From Burkholderia puraquae (lineage in GTDB: Bacteria; Pseudomonadota; Gammaproteobacteria; Burkholderiales; Burkholderiaceae): 64,000 bases of DNA. Below are positions 1-9,501 of the stretch, piece after piece (within the stretch, counting starts at the first letter, position 1; each line of letters begins with the position of its first letter). The position numbers were made by a program, and so were the translations under genes. The notes under the pieces are model-generated. The model did not search any database. It was not told the origin of the DNA and was given only the letters and a program-made list of their open reading frames with translations. The stretch lies in assembly GCF_002099195.1 (NCBI RefSeq), contig NZ_NBYX01000003.1, positions 434,001 to 498,000 on the forward strand, read 5' to 3'.

Positions 1-721
1 CCTGTATTTCGAGGCCGTGAACACGTACTACCACATCGACACGTTCCTGCGTTACGTGAACCAGACGCTCGGCATCAAGGCGATGCCGTACCAGTACACC
101 GGCGGCGTGCAGTACGACCCGCACGGCGAATCGGGCGACGACAACTCGTCGTACTCGTCGAGCAGCGGCCGGCTGACCTTCGGGCAAGGCGGCGTCGACG
201 ACGCGGAGGATGCGGACGTCGTGATCCACGAGCTCGGCCACGGCATCCACGACTGGGTGACGAACGGCGGCCTGTCGCAGCAGGAAGGCTTGTCGGAAGG
301 CACCGGCGACTATCTCGCCGCCGCGTACAGCCGCGACTTCAACCAGTGGAGCCCATCGGATGCGCAGTACCACTGGGTCTACAACTGGGACGGCCACAAC
401 GAGTTCTGGGGCGGCCGCGTGACCAACTGGAACGTCGGGCGCACCTATGCGCAGGCGCGTGGCGCGGAGATTCATACGGCCGGCCAGTACTGGGCCTCGT
501 GCAATCTCGTCGCGCGCGACGCGATCGGTGCGCAGGCGATGGACAAGGCGTTCCTGAAGGGGTTGTCGATGACCAACAGCTCGACCAACCAGAAGGCCGC
601 CGCGCAGGCCGTGCTGACGGCCGCGTCCGCGCTCGGCTACAGCAGCGCGCAGCTCGCCGCGATCGGCAATGCGTACAACCAGAGTTGCACGTACGGCGTG
701 ACCGTACCGAAGAAGTCGTAA
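1..721 (+). CDS. Secreted zinc metallopeptidase (gluzincin type), C-terminal part
   Basis: The reading frame is open at the left edge (codons from base 2 read LYFEAV), so the N-terminus lies outside the window. About 239 residues are visible. Counting from the GTG at 17, an HELGH zinc motif sits at residues 71-75 and a second motif GLSEGTGDY supplies Glu94 as the likely third zinc ligand, the HExxH plus downstream Glu arrangement of gluzincins such as M4 and M36 peptidases. The remainder is Ala/Ser/Asn-rich and ends in a basic tail. The next gene, also a secreted peptidase, starts 79 bases downstream. The exact family is uncertain because the propeptide and N-lobe are missing; a zinc peptidase function is well supported by the motif. 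Confidence 0.8.
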   Translation, partial: LYFEAVNTYYHIDTFLRYVNQTLGIKAMPYQYTGGVQYDPHGESGDDNSSYSSSSGRLTFGQGGVDDAEDADVVIHELGHGIHDWVTNGGLSQQEGLSEGTGDYLAAAYSRDFNQWSPSDAQYHWVYNWDGHNEFWGGRVTNWNVGRTYAQARGAEIHTAGQYWASCNLVARDAIGAQAMDKAFLKGLSMTNSSTNQKAAAQAVLTAASALGYSSAQLAAIGNAYNQSCTYGVTVPKKS

Positions 722-800
722 TTCCGCAGCAGGCGGGGGCGCGTCGCACGACCTGCGGCGCGCCCTCTTCCTCGACATCGCCATCCTCACGAGATCGAAC

Positions 801-2054
801 ATGCCTACTCTGAAACTGACCCGCCTGAGCGCCGCGCTCGGCGGCATGCTGCTGACCGCCGCCGCGCACGCGACGCCGGTGTGGATCACGCTCGGCGACG
901 CGGCGTTCCGCCAGTTGCAACGCATCGACGCCAGCGCCACCGCGCAATACAGCACGACCCTCGACGCCGGCAAGACGGACGACGGCGCCGCGCGCCGCGA
1001 AACCGTCCACGTCGTCGAAATCGACGATTCGCGGCTCGGCGAGCTCGCCCACGCCGTCCACCATACCCGCGGCCACGGGCCCGGCTATGTCGTGCACGAC
1101 TCGTTCGACGAAGCGCGCCAGGCACTGCAACCGTTGCCGCCGACGCTCTCGAAGCAGGCCACGGCCGCCGTGTACAAGGTATCGAACGCGCCGCAGATCG
1201 GCACGTGGATCCAGCAACTGCAGGCCAGTAACATCGTCGGCACGATCACGTCGCTGTCCGGCTTCACGAACCGCTACTACACGACGTCGCACGGCGTCGC
1301 CGCGTCGGACTGGCTCGCATTGCAGTGGAAGCAGCTGGCGGGTTCGCGTGCCGACATCACCGTCGAGCAGTTCGCGCACACCGGCTTTCCGCAGAAATCC
1401 GTGATCCTGACGATCCGCGGCAGCGATCCGGCCGCGGGCACCATCGTGCTGGGCGGCCACCTCGATTCGACGGTCGGCCGCACGACGGAGAACACGCGCT
1501 CGCCCGGCGCGGACGACGATGCGTCGGGTATCGCCAGCCTGACCGAAGCGCTGCGCGTGCTGCTGGCGAACAACTACAAGCCGAAGCGGACGATCAAGTT
1601 CGTCGGGTACGCAGCCGAGGAAGCCGGGCTGCTCGGCTCGAAAGCGATCGCGAAGCAGTTCCGTGCGCAGAATGCGAACGTGGTCGGCGTGCTGCAGCTC
1701 GACATGACGAACTACAAGGGCGATCCGAAGGATATCTACCTGATTACCGACTACACGAACGCGTCGCAGAACACCTACCTGACGAACCTGGCGAAGACCT
1801 ATCTGCCGGAACTCGCGATCGGCACGTCGCAGTGCGGATATGCGTGTTCGGATCACGCGTCGTGGAATGCGCAAGGGTATCCGGCGTCGTTCCCGTTCGA
1901 GGCCGACCAGAACGACAGTCCGTATATCCATACCGTGAACGACACGCTGGAGAATTCGGATCGCCAGGCGAATCATGCGCTGAAGTTCGGCAAGCTGGCG
2001 CTGGCCTATGCGGTCGATCTCGGCGGGAACGGCAGCGCGACCGTCAAGCGTTGA
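801..2054 (+). CDS. Secreted M28 leucyl aminopeptidase
   Basis: 417 residues with a signal peptide (about residues 1-24, ending AAAHA). A propeptide-like region is followed by an M28 dizinc aminopeptidase domain from about residue 130. The ligand set of the Aeromonas/Vibrio leucyl aminopeptidase is present: His220 (GGHLDST), bridging Asp239 (PGADDDASG), catalytic Glu273 and Glu274 (AAEEAGLLGS), Asp301 (LQLDMTNYKG) and His377 (YIHTVNDT), plus the Cys345/Cys349 pair (CGYAC) that forms a disulfide in that enzyme. It should remove N-terminal hydrophobic residues from extracellular peptides. It follows the gluzincin-type peptidase on the same strand, so the two may act together in extracellular protein digestion. 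Confidence 0.9.
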   Translation: MPTLKLTRLSAALGGMLLTAAAHATPVWITLGDAAFRQLQRIDASATAQYSTTLDAGKTDDGAARRETVHVVEIDDSRLGELAHAVHHTRGHGPGYVVHDSFDEARQALQPLPPTLSKQATAAVYKVSNAPQIGTWIQQLQASNIVGTITSLSGFTNRYYTTSHGVAASDWLALQWKQLAGSRADITVEQFAHTGFPQKSVILTIRGSDPAAGTIVLGGHLDSTVGRTTENTRSPGADDDASGIASLTEALRVLLANNYKPKRTIKFVGYAAEEAGLLGSKAIAKQFRAQNANVVGVLQLDMTNYKGDPKDIYLITDYTNASQNTYLTNLAKTYLPELAIGTSQCGYACSDHASWNAQGYPASFPFEADQNDSPYIHTVNDTLENSDRQANHALKFGKLALAYAVDLGGNGSATVKR

Positions 2055-2181
2055 CCGGGCGACGGCCGATTCCGGCGGAACGGGCGCGCAGCACGGGCGC
2101 GCCCGTTCGAAGCCGGTCGAGCCCGTGTGCCGTTCCGGATAGAATCGTCATTCGCTCACTTCAGCAACACGGTGCAATGCC

Positions 2182-2550
2182 ATGACCGATATCTCCCGCT
2201 CGTTCGGCGATCTCACGCCCGAACGCGTCACGACCGCGTTCGACCTGCCCGGCCACACGACCGTCCGCTCGCTCGGCGTCGCACAGGGCATCATCGTGCG
2301 CTCGCGCTCGATCGTCGGCTCGTTCGGCGCGTCGCTGCAAACCCTCTTCGGCGGCAACATCACGCTTTATACGTCGCTGTGCGAGAAGGCGCGCCAGCAA
2401 GCGTTCGACAAGATGCTCGGCGACGCGCGCAAGCTCGGCGCGAATGCGATCGTCGCGATGCGCTACGACTCGACCGAGATCGGGTCGGGCGTCACGGAAG
2501 TCATCTGCTACGGCACGGCCGTGCAGGTCGCCCGCGACGCCGGCGCCTGA
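2182..2550 (+). CDS. YbjQ/UPF0145 family protein
   Basis: 122 residues matching the small YbjQ (UPF0145, formerly DUF74) fold: a central [12 protein letters not shown] segment, then a helix rich in charged residues ([22 protein letters not shown]), then the typical [14 protein letters not shown] and EVICYGTAV strands. No signal peptide or membrane segment. The biochemical role of the family is not firmly known; pentameric assembly and metal binding have been proposed. It is flanked by the aminopeptidase gene and, convergently, by the PepSY-type remnant, with no obvious functional link. Confidence 0.85.
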   Translation: MTDISRSFGDLTPERVTTAFDLPGHTTVRSLGVAQGIIVRSRSIVGSFGASLQTLFGGNITLYTSLCEKARQQAFDKMLGDARKLGANAIVAMRYDSTEIGSGVTEVICYGTAVQVARDAGA

Positions 2551-2560
2551 CCGCCTGCGG

Positions 2561-2943
2561 TTACGCGCCGGCCGCCCACACGATCGCAACGATCGAGCCG
2601 GTCACGAGCACCACGCCGACGGTCTTGCGCCTGTTCAGTTCGGTCCACAGCAGCACACCTGTCAGCGACAGCAGGATCAGCGCACCCGCGAGCGTATCGA
2701 CGAGCAGCACCCAGCCGATACTCAATCCGACGCCCTTGTGCAGGTTCGTCAGCCACGCAAGCGTGCCGGTGCCGGTGCGCTTGAGCGTCATCGTGTCGCT
2801 GCCGACCCAGTAGTCGACCGCGACGTTCTCTCGCGGCGACGCGATCGCGTGCCGCCGGCGCCGGCCGGACGCGCACCCGGCGCGGTGCGCGACGCGGGCG
2901 ACGCGGGCGACGCGTCGATTTCGATGGGATAGGCAACGCTCAC
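2561..2943 (-). pseudogene. PepSY-associated membrane protein, frameshifted remnant
   Basis: The intact part (2561-2791, 76 residues) has a PepSY-associated helix signature: LTNLHKGVG, then a long hydrophobic segment GWVLLVDTLAGALILLSLTGVLLW and a second one near the C-terminus. Codons upstream of its ATG in the same frame still read family-like sequence (VAVDYWVGSDTM). A GTG overlapping the piuC stop codon (GTG at 2941-2943) starts [16 protein letters not shown] in another frame. The two frames meet in a GC-rich stretch near 2850-2880. The 383-base span is not a multiple of three, so one indel would restore a protein of about 127 residues; even then the usual N-terminal helix seems absent. 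PepSY membrane proteins often accompany siderophore receptors, as here behind piuA and piuC. Confidence 0.6.
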
Positions 2944-3623
2944 GTTTCGCTCCAGATTCTCAAAAGATTGTGATAACAACCGACGAGACTGCGGCACGCC
3001 TGCGCATCGGCGCCGCCGGCATTGAGCCGCTGGATCGCGGTGTCCATGTCGAACAGCAGCGCGCGCTGCGCATCGCCGCGCACGAGGCTCTGCACCCAGA
3101 AGAAGCTCGCGACGCGTACGCCGCGCGTGACCGGCGTGACCTGGTGCAGGCTCGTCGCCGGATAGACAATCATGTCGCCGGCCGGCAGCTTGACCTGCTG
3201 CACGCCGTACGCATCCTCGATCACGAGTTCGCCGCCGTCGTATTCGTCTGGCGCGGACAGGAACAGCGTGACGGACACGTCGGTGCGCAGCTTCACGCCG
3301 TTCGGCAGCACGCGCACCGCGCCGTCGACGTGGCTGCCGAACGTCATCCCGCCTTCATAGCGGTTGAACAGCGGCGGATAGACCTGATTCGGCAGCGTCG
3401 CGCTGATGAACAGCGGATTGCGCTCGACCGCGGCGAGGATCACGTCGCCCAGCTCGCGCGCGACCGGCGAATGCTCGGCGATCTGCTGGTTGCGCTTGAC
3501 CGGCGCGCCCGTGTAGCCGGCCGTCGCGCGGCCGTCGACCCACGCGTCGCCCGCATGATCGAGCCGGTCGCGCACCGTGCGCACCTGTTCGGGCGTCAGC
3601 ACGTTCGGGATGTGTACTAGCAT
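2940..3623 (-). CDS. piuC: PiuC/YbiX-type Fe(II)/2-oxoglutarate PKHD hydroxylase
   Basis: 227 residues, the normal length of the family. The double-stranded beta-helix iron site is visible: His98 and Asp100 (FGSHVDGAV), His160 (TSLHQVTPV), and Arg170 (GVRVASFFW) for 2-oxoglutarate. The start at 3623 is preceded by a GGTGG ribosome site; the frame stays open further upstream, but that part is antisense-like sequence inside piuA. The gene lies 44 bases behind the piuA receptor, the pairing found in Pseudomonas (piuA/piuC), and is induced by iron limitation in relatives. The substrate is unknown; modification linked to siderophore uptake is inferred from the pairing. Confidence 0.92.
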   Translation of the reverse strand: MLVHIPNVLTPEQVRTVRDRLDHAGDAWVDGRATAGYTGAPVKRNQQIAEHSPVARELGDVILAAVERNPLFISATLPNQVYPPLFNRYEGGMTFGSHVDGAVRVLPNGVKLRTDVSVTLFLSAPDEYDGGELVIEDAYGVQQVKLPAGDMIVYPATSLHQVTPVTRGVRVASFFWVQSLVRGDAQRALLFDMDTAIQRLNAGGADAQACRSLVGCYHNLLRIWSET

Positions 3624-3667
3624 CGTTCCACCTTTTTCATCGAATGCCGCGGCGGCATGCGTATCGC

Positions 3668-5857
3668 TCAGAACCGGTAGTCGAGCGTCGCGAGGAACGT
3701 GCGCCCGACGCCCGGCACCGCGCGGCCGCCGTCCGACTGGATCAGCGCATCGTAATAGAACTTGTTGGTCAGGTTCAGCAGGTTCAGCCGCAGGTCCCAC
3801 TGCTTCGCGTGATACGCGGCCGTCGCGTCCCAGCGCGTATAGCCGCCCACCTGGACGTAGTCCGTGTTCGCCGCGTAGCGTCCCGACATGTACGTCGGAC
3901 CGCCGCCGATTTCCCAGTGCGGCGTGAATGCATACGTCGTCCAGAGCGTGAAGGTATTGCGCGGCGTATTCGCGAGCGTCTTGCCCTGCGTGCCGTCGCG
4001 TGCGCTCAGGATCACGCCGTTCATGTACGTATAGCTGCCGAACACCTGCCACTTCGGCGTGATGTGGCCCGTCACGCTCGCCTGGAAGCCACGCACGCGA
4101 ATGTCGCCTTCGAGCAGGTATTCGCCCGTCGACGTCTGCGTGCGCGCGTTGCTCTTCTCCTGCTGGAACACCGCCGACGTGACCGACAGGTTGTCGTTCA
4201 GCAGATCCCACTTGCCGCCCACCTCGTACGACTTCGTGTGTTCGGGCGACAGGTTCTGCGTGTTGTTCGTGACCGTCAGCGTCTCGAGCGACGGGTTGAA
4301 CGACGTGCCGTACGAGAAGTAGTACGACTGCGATTCGGTCGGCTGGTAGATCACGCCGGCCCGCACGCTCGTGAAATAGTTCGTCTGCGACGCATAGCCG
4401 GGCGCGCTCACCGTGTTCGCGAGATGCGCCTGGAAGCGATCCCAGCGCAGCCCGCCGACGAATTTCCAGTCGCGGCCGATCGACACCGTATCGTTCATGT
4501 ACGCGGCGAGCGTGGTCGCGCCCGATTCGGCATGGTTGGCCGGCGTCTGCGTCGCGTTGGTCGCCGTCGACGCCAGGTAGGCCGGATCGATCAGCGACAG
4601 GATCGGCAGGCCGCTGCGCGTGTACGCCTGGTTCGTGTAGCTGTCGTGGCCGACCTCGACACCGGCGATCAGGTCGTGCTTCACGAAGCCCGTGTCGAAC
4701 TTGAAGTGCGCCATCGTGTCGTTGTCGACCGAATGGTTTTCGATCACGCGGTCGTGGCTCGCGAGTTTCACGTACAGCGCGGACATCGGCAACGACGTGT
4801 AGTTGCCGTTCGTCAGTGCGGTGCTGGACGACAGCGGCCCGGTCAGCACGGCGTTCGCCGCCGTCTCGCGTGCATCCGTCATCGAATGCGAGAACGACGT
4901 GCGGTTGCTGATCGTCAGCGCATCGTTGACACGATGGTCGATGCGCGCGGACACCGTCTGCACGTCCTGGACCGTGCGATCGTCGGTGAGACCGTAGAAC
5001 GTGTTCTTCGGCACCGGCGCCGGATGGCCGTTGACCGCGAGCACGCCGTAGTCCGGCATGTCGTCGTTGTGCTGGATCAGCGCGGACAGCGTGACCTCGG
5101 TCGGCGTGCCGATGCCGAAGCGCAGCTCCGGCGCGACCCCGTAGTCCTTGTTCTTCATCACGTCGCGCGTCGAGCCGAGCGACTGGCCGAACGCGTTGAT
5201 GCGGAACGCCGACGTCGCACCGAGCGGCCGGTTCAGGTCGACGCTCGTGCGGTAGCGATCGTCGGTGCCGACCGTCGTCGACACCTCGGCCGACGGCTTC
5301 AGGTTCGCCTTCTTCGACACCTGGTTGATCACGCCGCCCGTCGAGCCGCGCCCGAACAGCATCGACGACGGGCCGTACAGCACCTCGACCGAATCGAGAT
5401 CGAACGTGTCGCGGTAGTACTGGTTGCGGTCGCGGAAGCCGTCGAGATAGATGTCGTTCTGCGCGGTAAAGCCGCGCAGGTTGATGTTGTTGCCGATCTG
5501 CCCGCCCTCCGCGCCGCCGATCGTGATGCCCGGCGCATTGCGCAGCGCGTCCTGGAACGACGTGAGCCCCTGCGATTCCATCAACGCCTTGTTGATCACC
5601 GTGACCGACTGCGGAATATCGCGCAGCGCGGTCGGGGTTTTTGCGCCGACGCTCGAGCGTTCCGCCTGGAAGTCCTGATGCTCGGCCTGCCCCGACACGC
5701 TGATCGTCGGCAGCGTGTCGGGCGTGCGCGCGGCGGGCTTGGCGTCGGCAACGGGGGTCGCGTCGACGGCGGGCGCGCCCTGCGCGAGCGCGGGCGAAAC
5801 GATGGGCATGGCAAAGGCCAGCGCGAGCGCGCTCGCGAGCGGGGTCCTGTTCGGCAT
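3668..5857 (-). CDS. piuA: TonB-dependent siderophore receptor PiuA-like
   Basis: 729 residues from the ATG at 5857, where a signal peptide begins ([18 protein letters not shown]... ALAQG); an upstream in-frame start would add 19 residues ahead of it and is less likely. After the signal come a TonB-box-like stretch (TLPTISVSG), the plug domain (about 60-170, with [13 protein letters not shown] and [12 protein letters not shown]) and a 22-strand-type barrel ending in the aromatic residue of LDYRF. It imports ferric siderophores, probably catecholate or fluoroquinolone-sensitive type by analogy to PiuA. A Fur-like box lies about 160 bases upstream, and piuC follows. Confidence 0.92.
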   Translation of the reverse strand: MPNRTPLASALALAFAMPIVSPALAQGAPAVDATPVADAKPAARTPDTLPTISVSGQAEHQDFQAERSSVGAKTPTALRDIPQSVTVINKALMESQGLTSFQDALRNAPGITIGGAEGGQIGNNINLRGFTAQNDIYLDGFRDRNQYYRDTFDLDSVEVLYGPSSMLFGRGSTGGVINQVSKKANLKPSAEVSTTVGTDDRYRTSVDLNRPLGATSAFRINAFGQSLGSTRDVMKNKDYGVAPELRFGIGTPTEVTLSALIQHNDDMPDYGVLAVNGHPAPVPKNTFYGLTDDRTVQDVQTVSARIDHRVNDALTISNRTSFSHSMTDARETAANAVLTGPLSSSTALTNGNYTSLPMSALYVKLASHDRVIENHSVDNDTMAHFKFDTGFVKHDLIAGVEVGHDSYTNQAYTRSGLPILSLIDPAYLASTATNATQTPANHAESGATTLAAYMNDTVSIGRDWKFVGGLRWDRFQAHLANTVSAPGYASQTNYFTSVRAGVIYQPTESQSYYFSYGTSFNPSLETLTVTNNTQNLSPEHTKSYEVGGKWDLLNDNLSVTSAVFQQEKSNARTQTSTGEYLLEGDIRVRGFQASVTGHITPKWQVFGSYTYMNGVILSARDGTQGKTLANTPRNTFTLWTTYAFTPHWEIGGGPTYMSGRYAANTDYVQVGGYTRWDATAAYHAKQWDLRLNLLNLTNKFYYDALIQSDGGRAVPGVGRTFLATLDYRF

Positions 5858-6400
5858 GGAAATCCAGTCGGGAAACCGTCCGCGTGGACGCGCGATGCTG
5901 CGCGCACGAGGCACGGATACGTTGGCTGACTGGCCGTCCCGAATCAGGCTGAGGGCGGCGCTGGCTGGCTACGGTTGACGAGTGATCGACGGGCTTGCCC
6001 CATCGACCATGAAAATGAGAATCGATATCATTTCATGTATTTCCATTTGTTTCAATTTCAGAAACTTTGGCACACCAATGATTATCGTTTCGAAAAATTA
6101 CAGAAATGAATGTGTAGTTTATTGAATGCTTTTCGTAATTTACAACCGACATTCTTCCGACGATAAGTGCCCGCAATCCGTTGACCAGCAAGCCATTGAC
6201 GGATCAGGCACTTCCTCGCGACAGCATGGCGGAATCGAACGATTCGCGCGCGTTTCAAGGCGTCTGAATCGCGCCGAATCCAGCTCCGGACGGCCTCTAC
6301 CATTAATCAGATGATTGAACGTGCCGGACAACGAAAGCAATTCGACTGAATATGGAATGGCATTTGAAATATTCAGACGTGAAGCTGCGTCGGCATCGCT
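5858..6400. other. A+T-rich intergenic region between piuA and the MFS gene
   Basis: A 543-base stretch clearly poorer in G+C than its neighbours. It holds the Fur-like box near its piuA side. Short open frames (for example 6126-6314 on the plus strand) have no recognisable motifs or convincing ribosome sites, so no gene is called. The rest has no feature I can support. Confidence 0.5.
6016..6030. promoter_or_regulatory. Putative Fur box upstream of piuA
   Basis: The 15-base element TGAGAATCGATATCA is a 7-1-7 inverted repeat close to the Fur consensus half-sites (TGATAAT-n-ATTATCA). It lies in an A+T-rich stretch about 160 bases upstream of the piuA start. Iron-responsive repression is expected for this receptor family. 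The match is by eye. Confidence 0.6.
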
Positions 6401-7651
6401 TCAACGCTCTCGTTCCAGCGACGTCATGTTCCGCAGTTGCGGGAACAACCGCATCCACGTGAGCGCGACCAGGATCGTCGCGGCACCGCCGACGACGATC
6501 GCCGTCGGCGCGCCCCACCACGCGGCCGTCACGCCCGACTCGAATTCGCCGAGCTGGTTCGACGTGCCGATGAACAGCGCATTGACCGCGCTCACGCGCC
6601 CGAGCATCTCGTCGGGCGTGCGCAGTTGCACGAGCGACAGGCGCACGACGACGCTGACCACGTCCGATGCGCCGAGCGCGGCCAGCGCCACGAGCGACAG
6701 CGCGAAGTGCCGCGACAACCCGAACACGATCGTCGCGACGCCGAACGCGATCACGCCGCCGAACATCGCGCGGCCCGGGCGCCCCTTCAGCGGAAATCGC
6801 GTCAGCCACAGCGTGCCCGCGAGTGCGCCGACCGCGGGCGCCGCACGCAGCGCACCGAGCCCCCACGGCCCGACCTGCAGGATGTCGCGCGCGTAGATCG
6901 GCAACAACGCGGTCGCGCCGCCGAACAGCACCGCGAACAGGTCGAGCGACAGCGCGCCGAGAATTGCCGGCTCGCGCCGGATGAACGCGATGCCCGAAAA
7001 CACCGAGCGCAGCGTGACCGGCTCGCGGGCGGGCGGCGCGCTACGCAGCGGAATCGTGCCGCTCAGCACCGCCGCGATCGCGAATGCGGCGACGCTCGTG
7101 CCGAACGCGGCGGGCGCGCCGACACCGTACAGCAGCCCGCCGAACGCGGGCCCGAGGATCTGCGCGGCCTGGTTCGCCGACGTCGACAGCGCGGTCGCGC
7201 GCGGCAGGTCGGTGCGCGGCACGACGGCCGGCAGCAGCGACGACACCGACGGCGACTCGAACGCGCGGGCGGTGCCGACGATCGCTGCGAGCGCATAGAC
7301 TGCCGGCGCAGCGAGCCATCCTTGCACCGCGCCGAGCAGGAATACGCCGGCGGCCAGCGCTTCGACGCTCTGGCAGATCGTCGCGATGCGCCGGCGATCG
7401 TAGCGGTCGGCCACCTGTCCGACGACGAGCGTCAGCGCGAACATCGGCACGAACTGCGCGAGGCCGACGAGGCCAAGCGCGAACGCGCTGTGCGTGAGCG
7501 CGTAGACGTACCAGCCGATTGCAACCGACAGGATCTGGAAAGCCAGGGAAGACATCACGCGCGTGCCCCAGAAGCGCTGGAACGGGACGTGGCGAAACAA
7601 GTTGGCGGGTAACGGGGATAAAGGACTGGGGTCGGGCACGGAGTCGGTCAT
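6401..7651 (-). CDS. MFS transporter, enterobactin-exporter (EntS/MFS_3) type
   Basis: 416 residues from the ATG at 7651 (MTDSVPDPSP); a GTG 54 bases earlier would add an arginine-rich leader and is less likely. About 11-12 hydrophobic segments are present, with MFS signature regions (GQVADRYDRRRIA after the second segment, and RFPLKGRPGRAM in the centre). The N-terminal pattern FRHVPFQRFWGTRVMSSLAFQIL matches the MFS_3/EntS-like branch that exports siderophores or drugs. It lies near piuA but is separated by a 543-base gap, so a joint iron function is only a suggestion. Confidence 0.82.
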   Translation of the reverse strand: MTDSVPDPSPLSPLPANLFRHVPFQRFWGTRVMSSLAFQILSVAIGWYVYALTHSAFALGLVGLAQFVPMFALTLVVGQVADRYDRRRIATICQSVEALAAGVFLLGAVQGWLAAPAVYALAAIVGTARAFESPSVSSLLPAVVPRTDLPRATALSTSANQAAQILGPAFGGLLYGVGAPAAFGTSVAAFAIAAVLSGTIPLRSAPPAREPVTLRSVFSGIAFIRREPAILGALSLDLFAVLFGGATALLPIYARDILQVGPWGLGALRAAPAVGALAGTLWLTRFPLKGRPGRAMFGGVIAFGVATIVFGLSRHFALSLVALAALGASDVVSVVVRLSLVQLRTPDEMLGRVSAVNALFIGTSNQLGEFESGVTAAWWGAPTAIVVGGAATILVALTWMRLFPQLRNMTSLERER

Positions 7652-7901
7652 CGAGGTCTCGGCGGTCGGCGCTGCGCGCCGGTACCGTTCGGGAAACGAG
7701 CGCACACGCCGGCGCGTGCGCGCGACAACGGTGCAGACGCGGCCAAATCGCGATGATATGCCAACCGCGGAAAACGGGCAGTGGCCGTGGCCGGCGACAT
7801 CGTGCGGGCACGGGTGCCGACGCTTCCGGCGGCCGCGCGGATCGCGGCCGCCGGGTAGTCGTGCGGGCTCCTCATCTTCCGATGCAGGCGGCCCGCAGGC
7901 T

Positions 7902-9314
7902 TCACCGCGGCAAGGTACCCGTATCGGCCGGACCCACGGCGACGCCGAACAGACGCTGACCTTCCTGGGTGTCCTCGACTCTCCAGCCTTCCGCGCTCAA
8001 CGCTTCCCGGATCAGGTCGGCTTGCGCCCAGTCCTTGTCCGCCCTCGCGCGCTCACGCTCACCGAGCAACACACGAACGCGTTCCGGAATGTCGAACGCA
8101 ACCGGTCTCCATTCGCGCAGCCCGAGGCCCAGCACGGCGTCGAAGCTGTCCACGGTCGCTTTCAGGGTCGCGGGTGGCAGGTTGCTCCTGGCCAGATCCC
8201 ACAGCACCGCGAGCGCCCTGGGCAGGTTCAGGTCCTCGTTCACTTCGGCGTCGAATCGCGCAGCGAAATCAGGATCGACGCGCCCGCCGTCCGGCCAGCC
8301 GGCATAGAGGTGCCGAAGTCGATGCAGCGCGGTTTGTGCCGCATCGAGCGACGCCCACGTGAAATGCAGCTTGCTTCGATAGTGGGCCGTCAGGCACAGG
8401 TAACGGTACGCGAGCGGATCGACATTCCGGCTCTGCAGGGTCTGCAGACGGACGAAGTCGCCGCTCGACTTCGACATCTTCGTATCGGCATCGAGCGTCA
8501 GGAAGTGCCCGTGCATCCAGTAATTCGCGAGGTGCGTGCCGTGGGCCGCCCGCGTCTGCGCAATCTCGTTGCTGTGATGCACGGCGATATGATCCTCGCC
8601 GCCGCAATGGATATCGAACAACGTCCCGAGATACTTCGCCGACATCGCCGAGCATTCGATATGCCAGCCCGGAAAGCCGCGCCCCCACGGGCTGTCCCAT
8701 TCCATTTGCCGCCTGACGTCGGCCGGGCTGAACTTCCACAACGCAAAATCCGTGATGCTCCGCTTCCCGCCCAGCGCAACCCGCTTGCCCGCCTGCAGCC
8801 CTGCGCGGTCCAGCCGCGCGAGATAACCGTAGTCGTCCTGCCGACTGGTGTCGAAGTAGAGGCCGTCGTCCGTCCGGTAGACGTAGCCGGCCCGGTCGAG
8901 CGTATCGATGAACGCGATCTGTTCGGCGATATGATCCGTGGCGCGGCACCAGACCGTCGGCTCGAGCAGGTGGAGCGCGCGCCAGTCCCTGACGAAAGCC
9001 TCGGTGTAGCGCCGGGCGATGGCCCACGCCGATTCGCCGGTCCGGCGGCTCCCCTTCTCCATCTTGTCTTCGCCTTCGTCCGCATCCGAAGTCAGGTGCC
9101 CGACGTCGGTGATATTGACGACGTGCCGGACCGCATATCCGTTGCGCTCCAATACGCGACGCAGGAGATCCTCGAACACGTAGGTTCTCAGGTTGCCGAT
9201 GTGGGCATCGTCGTAGACCGTGGGGCCGCAGCAGTACATGCCGACCTGCCCGGCCCGGATTGGCGTGAACGGACGCACGGTACGCGACCAGGTGTCATAC
9301 AGCGCAAGCGGCAT
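7902..9314 (-). CDS. cysS: Cysteinyl-tRNA synthetase
   Basis: 470 residues, class I synthetase. The HIGH-like motif is HIGN at 38-41 and the KMSKS loop is at 279-283. Zinc ligands are in place: Cys29 (YCCGPTVYDD), Cys221 (GWHIECSAMS), His246 and Glu250 (HHSNE). It charges tRNA-Cys with cysteine. It stands as a single gene between an MFS gene and a porin with its own promoter, which is unusual for a housekeeping synthetase and suggests an accessory second copy. The mRNA leader carries a short ORF with tandem Cys codons and an intrinsic terminator just ahead of the gene, so expression is probably raised when charged tRNA-Cys runs short. Confidence 0.95.
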   Translation of the reverse strand: MPLALYDTWSRTVRPFTPIRAGQVGMYCCGPTVYDDAHIGNLRTYVFEDLLRRVLERNGYAVRHVVNITDVGHLTSDADEGEDKMEKGSRRTGESAWAIARRYTEAFVRDWRALHLLEPTVWCRATDHIAEQIAFIDTLDRAGYVYRTDDGLYFDTSRQDDYGYLARLDRAGLQAGKRVALGGKRSITDFALWKFSPADVRRQMEWDSPWGRGFPGWHIECSAMSAKYLGTLFDIHCGGEDHIAVHHSNEIAQTRAAHGTHLANYWMHGHFLTLDADTKMSKSSGDFVRLQTLQSRNVDPLAYRYLCLTAHYRSKLHFTWASLDAAQTALHRLRHLYAGWPDGGRVDPDFAARFDAEVNEDLNLPRALAVLWDLARSNLPPATLKATVDSFDAVLGLGLREWRPVAFDIPERVRVLLGERERARADKDWAQADLIREALSAEGWRVEDTQEGQRLFGVAVGPADTGTLPR

Positions 9315-9345
9315 CGAGTTTCTCCGTCCCGAAAGTGTCGGCCCA

Positions 9346-9384
9346 AAAGCAAAAAGGCCGCCTGGTATGCATCACAGGCGGCCT
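9346..9384 (-). terminator. Attenuator (intrinsic terminator) in the cysS leader
   Basis: On the minus strand a perfect 10-bp stem (AGGCCGCCTG with CAGGCGGCCT, 9355-9384) with a 10-base loop is followed by TTTTTGCTTTT. It ends about 30 bases before the cysS ATG and starts 33 bases after the leader peptide stop. It cannot be the porin terminator, which has its own hairpin at 9622-9649. Confidence 0.82.
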
Positions 9385-9416
9385 GAAGGCGATTGCTTGA
9401 AAGTTTAGCGAGTACG

Positions 9417-9494
9417 CTAGACGCAACTTCCCCCTGGCACGTTCTGACAACATGCACGGATCAGCGAGGAGAGGGAAATGGCGCGATCAAGCAT
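9417..9494 (-). CDS. Putative Cys-codon leader peptide of cysS
   Basis: A 25-residue ORF starting at 9494 and ending TAG at 9417-9419. Its second half contains two adjacent Cys codons (residues 15-16, in IRACCQN) and a third at residue 24 just before the stop (GGSCV). No Shine-Dalgarno is visible; a promoter-like pair (TTGACC 9526-9531, TAGCAT 9502-9507) would put transcription start at or next to the A of this ATG, so translation could be leaderless. Position, length and codon content fit a ribosome-stalling peptide that senses cysteinyl-tRNA. The peptide itself need have no other function. The call rests on sequence pattern only. Confidence 0.65.
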   Translation of the reverse strand: MLDRAISLSSLIRACCQNVPGGSCV

Positions 9495-9501
9495 GCGGAC
9501 G

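Noticed and set aside
3624..4211. In-frame extension of piuC into the receptor gene.
   Set aside because: The hydroxylase is complete from the ATG at 3623 with a good ribosome site and normal family length; the extension is only an open antisense-frame artefact within piuA.
3644..5929. A 761-codon plus-strand frame opposite the siderophore receptor.
   Set aside because: Arg/Val-rich shadow of piuA without motifs or ribosome site.
6126..6314. Short plus-strand frame in the piuA-MFS gap.
   Set aside because: 62 codons, no ribosome site, no recognisable domain, and composition like the surrounding noncoding A+T-rich DNA.
9346..9384. Hairpin considered as the terminator of the porin gene.
   Set aside because: The porin has its own hairpin with eight T at 9622-9649, and the second hairpin lies downstream of a new promoter-like element, directly ahead of cysS.
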